From NCBI GenBank assembly GCA_902770845.1, contig CACXUV010000010.1, forward strand, positions 1-64,000: DNA of 64,000 nt. The letters run 5' to 3'. This document shows, piece by piece, positions 1 through 7,060 of the stretch (within the stretch, counting starts at the first letter, position 1; each line of letters begins with the position of its first letter). A program made the position numbers and the translations under genes. The stretch is from an uncultured Prevotellaceae bacterium (lineage in GTDB: Bacteria > Bacteroidota > Bacteroidia > Bacteroidales > Bacteroidaceae). The notes under the pieces were generated by a model that was given only the letters and a program-made list of their open reading frames with translations, did not search any database and was not told the DNA's origin.

Positions 1-275
1 TCTTTATTTTCTGGTTTGGAATTATGCTCAATATCTGGACGAATCAATGTTGTGGTGTCCATATTTGTCAACATACGTGCATAGTTTTTACCCAGGAAAT
101 TGAAACCAGTCGTCTCGTCAGTGATATTAGTTCCCTCTGGGAGTGTAGCACGAAATTTCTCGATGTCGAAATCGCCTTCAGTAGTAAAACACTGAGGAAA
201 ATAGTGTTTCAATACTTCCAGTTCTTTATCACCAGCCTGTACTTGCCAGTTTTTATCTATTATATCTTTTATCAT
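1..275 (-). CDS. Adenine-specific DNA methyltransferase (type III Mod-like), N-terminal part
   Basis: The minus strand reads from an ATG at 275 to the window edge, giving the first 91 residues of a protein that continues outside. It begins MIKDIIDKNW and contains NFLGKNYARMLTNMDTTTLI followed by a PDIEHN-SKPENK segment. That segment is typical of the region just before the catalytic motifs of Bacteroidota type III Mod or stand-alone adenine methyltransferases. The catalytic DPPY motif itself lies beyond the edge. The gene starts 15 nt after the small HTH gene on the same strand, so the two probably form one transcript. The family call rests on remembered N-terminal sequence only. Whether a restriction (Res) subunit follows cannot be seen. 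Confidence 0.68.
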   Translation of the reverse strand, partial: MIKDIIDKNWQVQAGDKELEVLKHYFPQCFTTEGDFDIEKFRATLPEGTNITDETTGFNFLGKNYARMLTNMDTTTLIRPDIEHNSKPENK

Positions 276-290
276 AATAGCTTGTTTTTT

Positions 291-503
291 TTACAATTCA
301 TCTTCTGTCCATAATAAATCATCCACGCTAACCTCAAGAATCTTGGATAATTGGATGAACATTTCAACATTAGGCTGAGCAACATTTGTCACCCATTTAG
401 AGATGACAGCGGGATCTTTGTCCAAGATTTCAGCCAGTTGCTTATTGGTCATTCCTTTCTCTGCAAGTACAACTTTCAGACGATTGATTCTTTTACGTTC
501 CAT
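291..503 (-). CDS. Small XRE-family HTH regulator upstream of the methyltransferase
   Basis: This 70-residue protein is essentially one Cro/CI-type helix-turn-helix (residues 8-63). It has the typical MTNKQLAEILDKDPAVISKW turn region and ends in an acidic DDLLWTEDEL tail. It would bind DNA as a dimer. Its place directly before a DNA methyltransferase gene suggests a controller-type regulator of the modification or restriction-modification operon. A TAnnTTTG box lies 15 nt upstream of the start on the same strand. It has no second domain and no toxin partner, so an antitoxin role is less likely. Confidence 0.8.
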   Translation of the reverse strand: MERKRINRLKVVLAEKGMTNKQLAEILDKDPAVISKWVTNVAQPNVEMFIQLSKILEVSVDDLLWTEDEL

Positions 504-524
504 TTCTTTTTATTGATTACGGTA

Positions 525-532
525 CAAAGATA
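525..532 (-). promoter_or_regulatory. -7 promoter box of the HTH-methyltransferase transcript
   Basis: The minus strand reads TATCTTTG, the Bacteroidota primary sigma -7 element. The start codon of the HTH gene follows about 21 nt downstream. Confidence 0.6.
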
Positions 533-817
533 CAATATTTTTTAGAAAAAAGTGTGGAGATGGTATAAATAATGATGAATTCCGTTGGAAATTTGACTTT
601 TCTTTCGATTCTTCTACTTTAATCAGCAATTTATTTTATTATATATTCCATTTCTTCCCACTTCTAAGGTCTAACGTAAAAGTTTCGTTTGATTTGTAGA
701 GTTTAACGTGATTTTGGAGCGATTTTGTTACATTTTGATACAAAGAAACTCTTACGAGATTGTAAAGGCAAAGTACAGGAAATAGCGAATGTGTGGTCTG
801 GGGCGTCGACTCGGTTT

Positions 818-903
818 GTCCCAGGTGCTGGGAACAAAAGTCCCAGATGCTGGGAGAAAAGTCCCAGGCCCTGGGAATAAAAGTCCCAGGTGCTGGGACA
901 AAG
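818..903. repeat. Tandem array of four 15-bp palindromes, 21-22 bp period
   Basis: Four copies of TCCCAG-NNN-CTGGGA begin at about 819, 841, 862 and 884, separated by A-rich linkers such as ACAAAAG. Each unit is a 15-bp inverted repeat plus a 6-7 bp linker, so the period is 21-22 bp, two helical turns. The centre triplets vary (GTG, ATG, GCC, GTG) while the arms do not. No credible gene covers the array. Arrays of the same geometry but other sequence lie at 28066-28154 and 51264-51351. Confidence 0.85.
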
Positions 904-924
904 TTGGGTAGCCCTTCTTGTATC

Positions 925-1052
925 TTGCATACACTGCCAATATGGTTGCATACACTGCCAACATGGTTGCATACACTGCCAGCACGGTTGCATACACATG
1001 CTAACTTGGTGTAATACAGTGAATTGAGTGCCGGTGTAGGCAGTGTATGCAA
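925..1052. repeat. Tandem 21-bp repeat (four units) plus inverted copy
   Basis: The 21-bp unit TTGCATACACTGCCAAYATGG starts at 925, 946, 967 and 988; the last copy is degenerate. An exact inverted copy of its first 14 bases lies at 1039-1052, 30 bases after the last unit, so a transcript could fold the final units into a hairpin. The 21-bp step matches that of the palindrome array 20 bases earlier. The array lies between the regulator at 291-503 and the 3' end of aat, with no gene over it. Confidence 0.85.
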
Positions 1053-1067
1053 AAACTAAAAATTTTA

Positions 1068-1757
1068 TTAGTGGTGGGTGCGGTTGCTGCTTTGTTTGAG
1101 CAGGCTCATATATTCACGGTAGGTGATATGCCGGCCGCCCATCGATTTGAACAGCGGCGTTTCAAACTGGCAGTCAATGAAACTGCCTCCAATGGCCTGC
1201 ATGGCTTTGGCCAGATGGATTAAGGCCAGTTTCGAGGCATTGGCAACCAGCGAGAACATGCTTTCGCCGAAAAAGGCGTTTTGCAAGGTGACACCGTAGA
1301 GACCGCCCACAAGCTTCCTGCCCTCGGTTGTGCTGGCAGGCTGCCACACCTCTACGCTGGCGGCATGGCCAAGATGGTGCAGGCGTGTGAAAGCCTCGAT
1401 GATGTCCGGGCCCAGCCAGGCACCATTTTCCTCATTGCGTCCCTGGGCGGTGGAGCAGCCACGAATCACGCCGTCGAAGTCTTGGTTGACGGTCACTTCG
1501 TATGGCTGCTGTCGCAGAAGCTGTCTCATGGAGTGGCTGATGTGGATTTCGTGAGGAAAAATGACATAGCGGTCTAGCGGACAATACCAGTGGGGCTCGC
1601 GCTCCATCTGATAGGCATACCAGGGGAAGAAGCCGTTGCGATATGCCAGCAGCAGGCGGTTGACAGACAGGTCGCCGCCAATGGCCACCAGTCCGTCTTC
1701 CTCGCCCCACCGGGGATCGGGGAACCACAGTTCGTCATCCAATTGCCAGACTGCCAT
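1068..1757 (-). CDS. aat: Leucyl/phenylalanyl-tRNA-protein transferase
   Basis: This cytoplasmic enzyme moves Leu or Phe from aminoacyl-tRNA to proteins with N-terminal Lys or Arg, creating an N-degron. The 229 residues match the usual family length (about 230). Visible family signatures are the N-terminal FPDPRWGEEDGLVAIGGDLS, FFPWY, WLGPDIIEAFTRLH, GGLYGVTLQNAFFGESMFS and FIDCQFETPLF with GGRHI. The start codon lies inside the natural 3' end of clpA: the clpA stop in its original frame falls at 1735-1737, so the genes overlap by 23 nt and aat is probably translationally coupled. Together with clpS and clpA it makes a complete N-degron operon: tagging, recognition, unfolding. The gene itself looks intact. 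Its coupling may suffer from the frameshift upstream, because ribosomes leaving the broken clpA frame would run through to 1574. Confidence 0.93.
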   Translation of the reverse strand: MAVWQLDDELWFPDPRWGEEDGLVAIGGDLSVNRLLLAYRNGFFPWYAYQMEREPHWYCPLDRYVIFPHEIHISHSMRQLLRQQPYEVTVNQDFDGVIRGCSTAQGRNEENGAWLGPDIIEAFTRLHHLGHAASVEVWQPASTTEGRKLVGGLYGVTLQNAFFGESMFSLVANASKLALIHLAKAMQAIGGSFIDCQFETPLFKSMGGRHITYREYMSLLKQSSNRTHH

Positions 1758-3826
1758 CCTTCACGTCGACATTTATCGTTCCGCCTTGTTTCAGACCACC
1801 AAACAGAATTTCGCGCATCAGCAGCGGTTTCAGCTGCTGGGCAATGACGCGATCCATCTCGCGGGCACCATATTCCAGCGTGAATCCTTATAAATTCAGG
1901 CTTGAAGGTCTTCTTCACCTGTTTCAGCATGGCCTCACCACGGCTGATGCTGTGATTGAATCCAACGCCTTGTCCGGCATACTGTGCCCCGGCGTTCGAG
2001 GTCATGATGAGCACCACGTTGCGGAAGTCGGCCTTGTGGCCCTTGTTGTCCGTCAGGCGGGCATAGTCCATCACCTGCAGCAGGATGTTGTAGATGTCCT
2101 GGTGGGCCTTCTCAATCTCGTCAAGCAGCAGTACGGCATTGGGCGTTTTGCGTATGGCGTCGGTCAGCAGTCCGCCGTCCTCATAGCCCACGTAGCCGGC
2201 CGGCGACCCAATCAGTTTGGCTACCGTGTGCTTTTCGGTATATTCGCTCATGTCGAAGCGAATCAGTTCGATGCCCAGCTCCTTGGCCAACACTCGCGCC
2301 ACCTCTGTCTTGCCTACGCCGGTGGGGCCAACGAACAGCAGCGAAGCCAGCGGCTTGTTGTCGTCCAGGAGTCCTGCCCGTGCCATCTGTATGGCTTCTG
2401 CCACCTGGCGGATGGCTTCGTCCTGCCCGTATATCTGTGAGCGCATTCGCGGTGCCAGCGTCTCCAGTTTCTGGTAGTCGTCGTCTTCGGCCACAGCCAG
2501 TGCATCCACCTTGCATGTCTTTGCCAGCACGTCGGCAATGTTGGCCTTGGTCACGATGGCGGTGGCAGGATGTTCGCTTTCCGCCATACCTTTTTCGCTC
2601 TCATAGGCAGCTCCAGCTTCGTCTATCAGGTCGATGGCCTTGTCGGGCAGGAATCGGTCGTTCACGTGCTTGGCGCTTGCCTCGACGGCGAAGTCGATGG
2701 CTTCGTCGGCATATTTCACATGGTGGAAATCCTCATAGATAGGCAGCAGTTGCCGCAAGATATGTTTGGCCTCGTCGATGGAAGGCTCGGCAATGTCAAT
2801 CTGCTGAAACCGACGTATCATGCCCTTTGAACGGGCAAAGTGGCGATTGTATTCCTCATAGGTCGTGGAACCGATGAAGCGAATGTTGCCCGACTCCAGG
2901 TAGGGCTTCAGCATGTTCGAGGCGTCCATGGCTCCTTCGCTGGTTGCCCCAGCCCCTACAAGGGTGTGGATTTCGTCGATGTAGACGATGTTGGCTACAG
3001 GTTCTGCGGGATGGTCCTGGTCGGCAACAATGCCTTCCATAATCTGCTTGATGCGGTTCTCGAAGTCGCCCCGATACTGTGTTCCGGCAAGCAGCGTTCC
3101 CATGTCGAGCTGATAGACCTTGCAGCCCCTCAGGCGTTCTGGCACATGTCCCTCCTGAATCATCCGGGCCAGCCCCCATACAAGTGCCGTCTTGCCCACA
3201 CCCGGCTCGCCAACATGCAACGGATTGTTCTTGTCCTTGCGACACAGCACCTGAATGGTGCGTTGCAGCTCCTTTTCACGACCGACGAGTGGGTTGTGCT
3301 GCTGGTAATGGTCGTTCATGCATGTCACCAGTTGTTTCCATGCTTCGTTCCTTTCATATTGTCCACTTGCATCCTCCAGCTCGTCATCAAATTCGTAGGT
3401 GCTGATGAGGTCGCTCATAAATTCGCCCTCGTTGCCGTTCAGCGCTTCTTTCAGCAGATAGCAGGCCCACGACTCTTTCAGCTGCAGGATGCCCATCACC
3501 AGCTGCGGAATGTCCAATGCCGTGGCACTGCTGCTGGCCACCTGCTTGCAGGCGTATTCCAACACCTGCCCCATTTGGGCCGAAGGCTCAGGCTTGTAGT
3601 CCTGTCCTTCTGCCACTCTGTCCCAGTCCAGCATCTGCATGAACAGGGCGTCGCTCAATTTGTCGGGCCGAGCATAGTTGGCAAGCGCGTTTACGAAGCT
3701 CTCGTCGCGCATCAGGGCCAACAACAAGTGCTCGGGCGTGATAAATTCGTTTCTGTCCTTCTGACAGTATTCCAGTGCGGTGTGCAGCGCTTTGGCCGCA
3801 CGTTCGGTCCGTTCAATCTTTTCCAT
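1735..3826 (-). pseudogene. clpA: ATP-dependent Clp unfoldase ClpA, broken by an internal out-of-frame deletion
   Basis: ClpA unfolds substrates delivered by ClpS and feeds them to ClpP. Residues 1-150 form the Clp N domain. The first AAA+ domain has Walker A GEPGVGKT (206-213) and Walker B VYIDEIH (281-287); the second has GPTGVGKT (500-507) and LLLDEIEKAH (566-575). QGVGF near 619-623 is a candidate ClpP-binding loop. After KTFKPEFI (646, base 1889), where the family continues NRL, the frame becomes nonsense and stays open only to 1574, inside aat. In the neighbouring frame right after this point the true C-terminus is readable: GFTLEYGAREMDRVI, then a tail ending in a stop at 1735. About 50 residues at the start of the second small domain are missing and the two sides are out of register. 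Either the gene is inactive or the assembly is wrong here. Confidence 0.85.
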
Positions 3827-3831
3827 GATTT

Positions 3832-4140
3832 CTATTGCTCATCGGGTTCTACGGTCAGTCGCAGCGGAAAGCCATGCTCCCGGGCCATCTGCGTGGCCTT
3901 GTTGGCTTTCGACACAGCCATGTCGTAGCTGTAGATGCCCACCACGGCCTTGTCGGAGTGGTGCACCTTCAGCATCAGAGCCTCGGCCTCTTCTTCACTT
4001 TTCATGAACACCAGCACCAGTACCATCACGACAAAGTCCATGGCGGTGAAATCGTCGTTATAGATGATGACCTTATACTTTCGCGGCTCCTTGAGGTCGT
4101 TCTTCTGCCGTTCTCTCAGATGTGATTGTTCTTTTGCCAT
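3832..4140 (-). CDS. clpS: ClpS, N-degron adaptor of the Clp protease
   Basis: ClpS binds proteins with N-terminal Leu, Phe, Trp or Tyr and hands them to ClpA. The 102-residue form starting MAKEQSHLRER is chosen because its ATG (4140) follows a TACCTTTG box by 15 nt; an in-frame ATG at 4158 overlaps that box. A charged, flexible N-tail is followed by the core: KVIIYNDDFTAMDFVVMVL (the NDD of the binding pocket), VHHSDKAVVGIYSYDMA and GFPLRLTVEP. All are typical of the family. It ends 5 nt before the clpA start, so clpS, clpA and aat form one operon. Confidence 0.93.
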   Translation of the reverse strand: MAKEQSHLRERQKNDLKEPRKYKVIIYNDDFTAMDFVVMVLVLVFMKSEEEAEALMLKVHHSDKAVVGIYSYDMAVSKANKATQMAREHGFPLRLTVEPDEQ

Positions 4141-4155
4141 ATTCAGATTTTTCCG

Positions 4156-4163
4156 CAAAGGTA
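4156..4163 (-). promoter_or_regulatory. -7 box of the clpS-clpA-aat operon
   Basis: The minus strand reads TACCTTTG, fitting TAnnTTTG, 15 nt upstream of the chosen clpS start. Confidence 0.6.
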
Positions 4164-4247
4164 CAAATATTTTCAGATATTCTGGTGCTGAATTTCAACG
4201 TTTGTTAATATTTTGTGCAAAAATACGAATAATCGGGAAAAAAAACA

Positions 4248-4255
4248 TAACTTTG
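4248..4255 (+). promoter_or_regulatory. -7 box before the broken small gene
   Basis: TAACTTTG lies 9 nt upstream of the ATG at 4265. An intact promoter is thus still present in front of a gene that no longer reads through. Confidence 0.55.
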
Positions 4256-4264
4256 CAGAATTGT

Positions 4265-4500
4265 ATGGACTATCTGCTAAGGAATGGCTTTGTGTGGAGT
4301 GAGCAACATGAACAATTCATGCCTGCGGGCTGCGACGCCTAATTGCCTACAACACCTATCAGGTGAAGAACTACGACCGCTTTGAGTTGGGAAGCTTTTC
4401 AGAGGAAGCCAAGCGGCTGTATCGCGAAGAGCATTGGGAGCAGGACTTGCAAAAAGCCTTCGACGCCGGAAAGCGAATGGCAGAGGGCATGCTGAAATGA
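4265..4500 (+). pseudogene. Broken small gene of unknown function
   Basis: An ATG at 4265, with its own promoter box, opens a 25-codon frame (MDYLLRNGFVWSEQHEQFMP...) that stops at 4340-4342. From about 4317 a second frame runs without an ATG to a stop at 4498-4500. It encodes a polar, gene-like segment, RLIAYNTYQVKNYDRFELG, followed by a helix-rich tail ending GKRMAEGMLK. The two frames overlap. Together they look like one small protein of about 75 residues interrupted by a frameshift or a small deletion near 4320. I do not recognise the family. Alternatively a GTG at 4363 could start a 45-residue protein. Confidence 0.4.
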
Positions 4501-4542
4501 GAATAGTCATGAAGAAATAGTGAATTTAGTGACAGATGAAAT

Positions 4543-5373
4543 ATGATTGACAAGATGACAGCCTGCAGCAAGGCTTTCGTGGCCGTTCTGCTGAGTCTTT
4601 GCTACGCCACCCTGTTGGCAGCATGTTCCCACGGCGACAGCACTTCCGGGGGTAGGGTGGAGCTGATTGCTGAGCGAGGCACCTTGCTCGTTGGCACTAC
4701 GGGCGACTACCGGCCGCTGTCGTTCTGCGAGCCTGAAACGGGCGTGTATTGGGGCTTTGGCATTGAGATGGCCCAGAAAATTGCCAGTGACCTTGGCGTA
4801 GGTGTGGCGTTTGTCAAGACATCATGGCCTACGCTTTCGGCCGATGTGCTGGCAGAACCACAGAACTTCGACCTGGCCATTGGTGGAATTACCATTACCG
4901 CTGCCCGACAAGAGACAATGCTCATGAGCGAAGGCTATTTGGCTAATGGCAAGACCATTCTTTGCCGTGCTTCAGAGGCAGACCGCTTTCACGCCTTGGC
5001 TGACATTGATAAACCCGAAGTGGTGGTGATGGTGAATCCCGGCGGACTGAATGAGAAGTTTGCCAAGGAGAACCTGACTCATGCCACGATTCTTGTTCAC
5101 CCCAAGAATGAGGAAATACCCACGCTTGTGGCAGAAGGCAAGGCCGATGTGATGATAACGGAGATAACAGAAGCGCCCTATTATGTGCAAGCCGACACGC
5201 GTCTGGCTGCTCCGCTGCTGGCCACCCCCTTCACCCATGGCGAGATTGGTGTGCTGATGCGGAAAGGACAGGAGGATTTGCTGCAGCGGGTGAACAGCAC
5301 CATTCGCCGGATGAAGGCCGATGGCTCGTTGCGCCGGCTGCACGAGAAATACGGCTTGGTATATGCCTATTAA
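4543..5373 (+). CDS. Cyclohexadienyl-dehydratase-like periplasmic binding-fold lipoprotein
   Basis: This 276-residue exported protein has a hydrophobic leader and lipobox LLAACS, so it should be a lipoprotein. The mature part is a type 2 periplasmic-binding fold (SBP_bac_3): GDYRPLSF near residue 57, then the domain core. It resembles PheC (cyclohexadienyl dehydratase, which makes phenylpyruvate from prephenate or Phe from arogenate) more than ordinary amino-acid binders. Shared features are the VVMVNPGGLNEKFAKENLTH stretch, ATILVHPKNEEIPTLVAEGKADVMITE and a following Glu-Ala. No transporter permease or ATPase gene is adjacent, which also favours an enzyme. Automatic annotation would probably call it a transporter substrate-binding protein. 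The fold is certain, the activity is inference. It stands alone between a broken gene and a repeat-rich spacer. Confidence 0.75.
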   Translation: MIDKMTACSKAFVAVLLSLCYATLLAACSHGDSTSGGRVELIAERGTLLVGTTGDYRPLSFCEPETGVYWGFGIEMAQKIASDLGVGVAFVKTSWPTLSADVLAEPQNFDLAIGGITITAARQETMLMSEGYLANGKTILCRASEADRFHALADIDKPEVVVMVNPGGLNEKFAKENLTHATILVHPKNEEIPTLVAEGKADVMITEITEAPYYVQADTRLAAPLLATPFTHGEIGVLMRKGQEDLLQRVNSTIRRMKADGSLRRLHEKYGLVYAY

Positions 5374-5687
5374 CTCAAGTTTCTCATCCCTAAACCCTTT
5401 TTAGAACAACGAATTGAGTTTAGAACAACGAATGAAGTAATCATTAAAAAATAAGTTTGTACGATTCGTGTTTGCTATACGGAAACGAATTGGAATAATA
5501 AGTTCACGAATTGGAATAATATTTATTCTCATTCGTGGCCAGAATTATTTTCATTATTCTCATTCGTTTCAAAATAATCATACCAAGTTGTTTTTTTCAT
5601 TAAGTAACCATGCAAAAATTAGTTTATAATTCGTACAATTCGTTTTAATTCGTTATTGAAAAGAAAAGGCGTGGGAATGTTCAATTA
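5374..5687. repeat. Gene-free spacer with nested ACGAATT palindromes
   Basis: The 314-bp spacer is very AT-rich. A 19-bp direct repeat, AGAACAACGAATTGAGTTT, starts at 5403 and repeats partly at 5422. Two nested inverted repeats follow. The outer arms are at 5482-5500 (GAAACGAATTGGAATAATA) and 5553-5570. The inner arms are at 5505-5519 and 5523-5537, matching 13 of 15 bases. More ACGAATT-like words lie at 5627-5655. The whole could fold as one branched structure, between two convergent genes. A related ACGAATT hairpin is at 27916-28004. Confidence 0.7.
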
Positions 5688-6341
5688 TTAAACCGTCAGA
5701 AGGGGGATGAGCTGGTCAATGCTGTCGATGATGTGCTCGGCTCCAGCCTTGGCCAGTTCCTCTCTGGTGCCATTCCCGTAGGTCACACCGCAGGTCTTGG
5801 CACCAGCATTTGCCCCCATCAGGATGTCTACATTCATGTCGCCCACAACCAGCGTCTGACTGGCTTCGATGCCGGTAGCGGCAAGGGTCTTCAAGACAGG
5901 TTCCGGGTTGGGCTTGGCCTGCTCCACATCGTTGGCCCCTATCAGGAGGGAAATATAGTCGGCAATGTTCAGGTCGTGTATGAGTTCTGTCAGGGAGGCA
6001 TGCGAACGCGACGATGCAATCGTGAGGATGAAGCCCTGCTTCTTCAGGGCAGAAAGCGTCTGCTGCACGTGAGGAAAGGCTTGTGGATTGATTGTCAGTC
6101 GGTTCTCTTCAAATAATCGTCGGTAGGTGCTTGCACAAAGCGTGATCCTTTCGTCGTTTAATTGTGGAAAGAGTGTCTTGAAACAGCCGGCAAGTGGCAG
6201 TCCGATGGTTGAGGCGCATGCCTGGTCGTTGCGGCGAGGCAATCCCAGTTCGGCAATGGTCATTTGCATGGTTGTGACAATCGTTCGGCGGGTGTCGCCC
6301 AGTGTGCCATCGAAATCAAAGATAATCAGCTTTGTGTCCAT
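5688..6341 (-). CDS. gph: HAD-family hydrolase, phosphoglycolate-phosphatase type
   Basis: This 217-residue cytoplasmic phosphatase removes phosphate from small metabolites, in the best-known relatives 2-phosphoglycolate formed by DNA repair. Motif I is FDFDGTLGDT (residues 8-17, with both catalytic Asp), motif II is the TIASSRSH region, the motif III Lys is in EQAKPNPEP, and motif IV is VVGDMNVDILMGANAG. Between motif I and II lies the usual helical cap. It has its own promoter box (6433-6440) and is transcribed alone. The substrate is not provable from sequence; pyrophosphatase-type relatives are equally close. Confidence 0.85.
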   Translation of the reverse strand: MDTKLIIFDFDGTLGDTRRTIVTTMQMTIAELGLPRRNDQACASTIGLPLAGCFKTLFPQLNDERITLCASTYRRLFEENRLTINPQAFPHVQQTLSALKKQGFILTIASSRSHASLTELIHDLNIADYISLLIGANDVEQAKPNPEPVLKTLAATGIEASQTLVVGDMNVDILMGANAGAKTCGVTYGNGTREELAKAGAEHIIDSIDQLIPLLTV

Positions 6342-6432
6342 GAGTTGTTTTGTTGTTGCCTGAGTGCGTTTATTGCTACCTTTCGTCTTTCAGAGTGTAC
6401 ATCTTATATATATACATGATTCCAAGCGTGTG

Positions 6433-6440
6433 CAAAGATA
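6433..6440 (-). promoter_or_regulatory. -7 box of the HAD phosphatase gene
   Basis: The minus strand reads TATCTTTG, about 91 nt upstream of the start codon, which leaves a leader of roughly 85 nt. Confidence 0.5.
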
Positions 6441-6517
6441 CAAATTTAATTTGAAAGTTGTGTCGTTTCAGACAATTTTTGTGTCGTTTTGTCTTTGGCG
6501 GTACAGCAAAAAAGTTG

Positions 6518-6525
6518 TACCTTTG
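6518..6525 (+). promoter_or_regulatory. -7 box of the ZIP remnant
   Basis: TACCTTTG precedes the 55-codon ORF at 6606 by 80 nt. Confidence 0.5.
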
Positions 6526-6605
6526 CATCCGTTAAATCATTATTTCAAATAAAAACGTATTATAGGCATAAGCTCCTACACCTTATTTATATATAGGACA
6601 TCGAA

Positions 6606-6773
6606 ATGGAAACAATCGCCTTAGGACTGCTCATCCCCTTGCTGGGCACCATGCTTGGTTCGGCATTTGTGTTTTTTATGCGCAACCAGATGCCGGAGCG
6701 CGTGCAGAAAGCATTGTTGGGTTTTGCCGTGGGCTTTGTGCTCATGATGGTGCTCGATGTGGTGATGGGATAG
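6606..6773 (+). pseudogene. ZIP-family metal transporter reduced to 55 residues
   Basis: The short ORF holds two pieces of one family joined in frame. Residues 1-40 (METIALGLLIPLLGTMLGSA, then VFFMRNQMPERVQKALLGFA) match the first membrane helix and the start of the second in Bacteroidota ZIP/ZupT zinc-iron transporters. Residues 41-55 (VGFVLMMVLDVVMG) match the very last helix, usually FAVGFxxMMxLDVALG. The roughly 200 residues between, which hold the His-rich loop and the metal-binding HNxPEG motifs, are absent. The join falls on the shared letters GF(A). The product cannot transport metal. The promoter (6518) and a strong downstream hairpin (6786-6836) remain, so it may still be made. A genuine two-helix small protein is possible but less likely given the match at both ends. 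Confidence 0.65.
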
Positions 6774-6785
6774 TCCATCGAAAAA

Positions 6786-6836
6786 CAGAAGAGCAGGCCG
6801 CGAGTTTCAGCATGAAACTTGCGGCCTGCTCTTCTG
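6786..6836. terminator. Strong hairpin terminator after the ZIP remnant
   Basis: The arms at 6786-6809 and 6813-6836 are 24 bp with one G-U pair and a 3-nt loop. There is no long T-run, so it may act on both strands or as an RNA-stabilising 3' end. Confidence 0.75.
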
Positions 6837-6984
6837 CTGTAATATTTCGTTTCAGCCCTTATTTTACGGGGAATGATGCAAAATTGCGACAAAAAGAAAA
6901 ACGCATGAGACGTAACGATGTGCGAAGGCAACGAACAGAAAAGTGCTTCGTACAAAAGAGAATGCGCCTTGCGCGTATAATTTG

Positions 6985-6992
6985 TAACTTTG
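6985..6992 (+). promoter_or_regulatory. -7 box of the FAS1/Sus operon
   Basis: TAACTTTG lies 69 nt upstream of the first FAS1 lipoprotein start (7061). It is the only clear box before the seven-gene run, whose gaps are 39 nt or less. Confidence 0.6.
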
Positions 6993-7060
6993 CAACGCAA
7001 ATTCCAATTGTCGAAATGAATGCAAACAAAAATTATAAAAATCAAAAAACTCGTGAATCT

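Noticed and set aside
24..314. 96-codon plus-strand frame at the left edge
   Set aside because: It is antisense to the methyltransferase N-terminus and has a composition unlike a real protein.
639..1052. A 137-codon minus-strand open frame over the repeat arrays
   Set aside because: It consists of translated repeats (SVCNH, PAPGTF patterns), has no ribosome-binding or promoter signal and is open only because the 21-bp period is a multiple of three.
818..1052. Possible CRISPR array
   Set aside because: Units are 21-22 bp with 6-7 bp linkers and there are no unique 30-bp spacers or cas genes.
1574..1735. The last 54 codons of the open frame following clpA as a genuine ClpA extension
   Set aside because: They read aat in the wrong phase; the natural ClpA C-terminus is recognisable in the other frame and stops at 1735.
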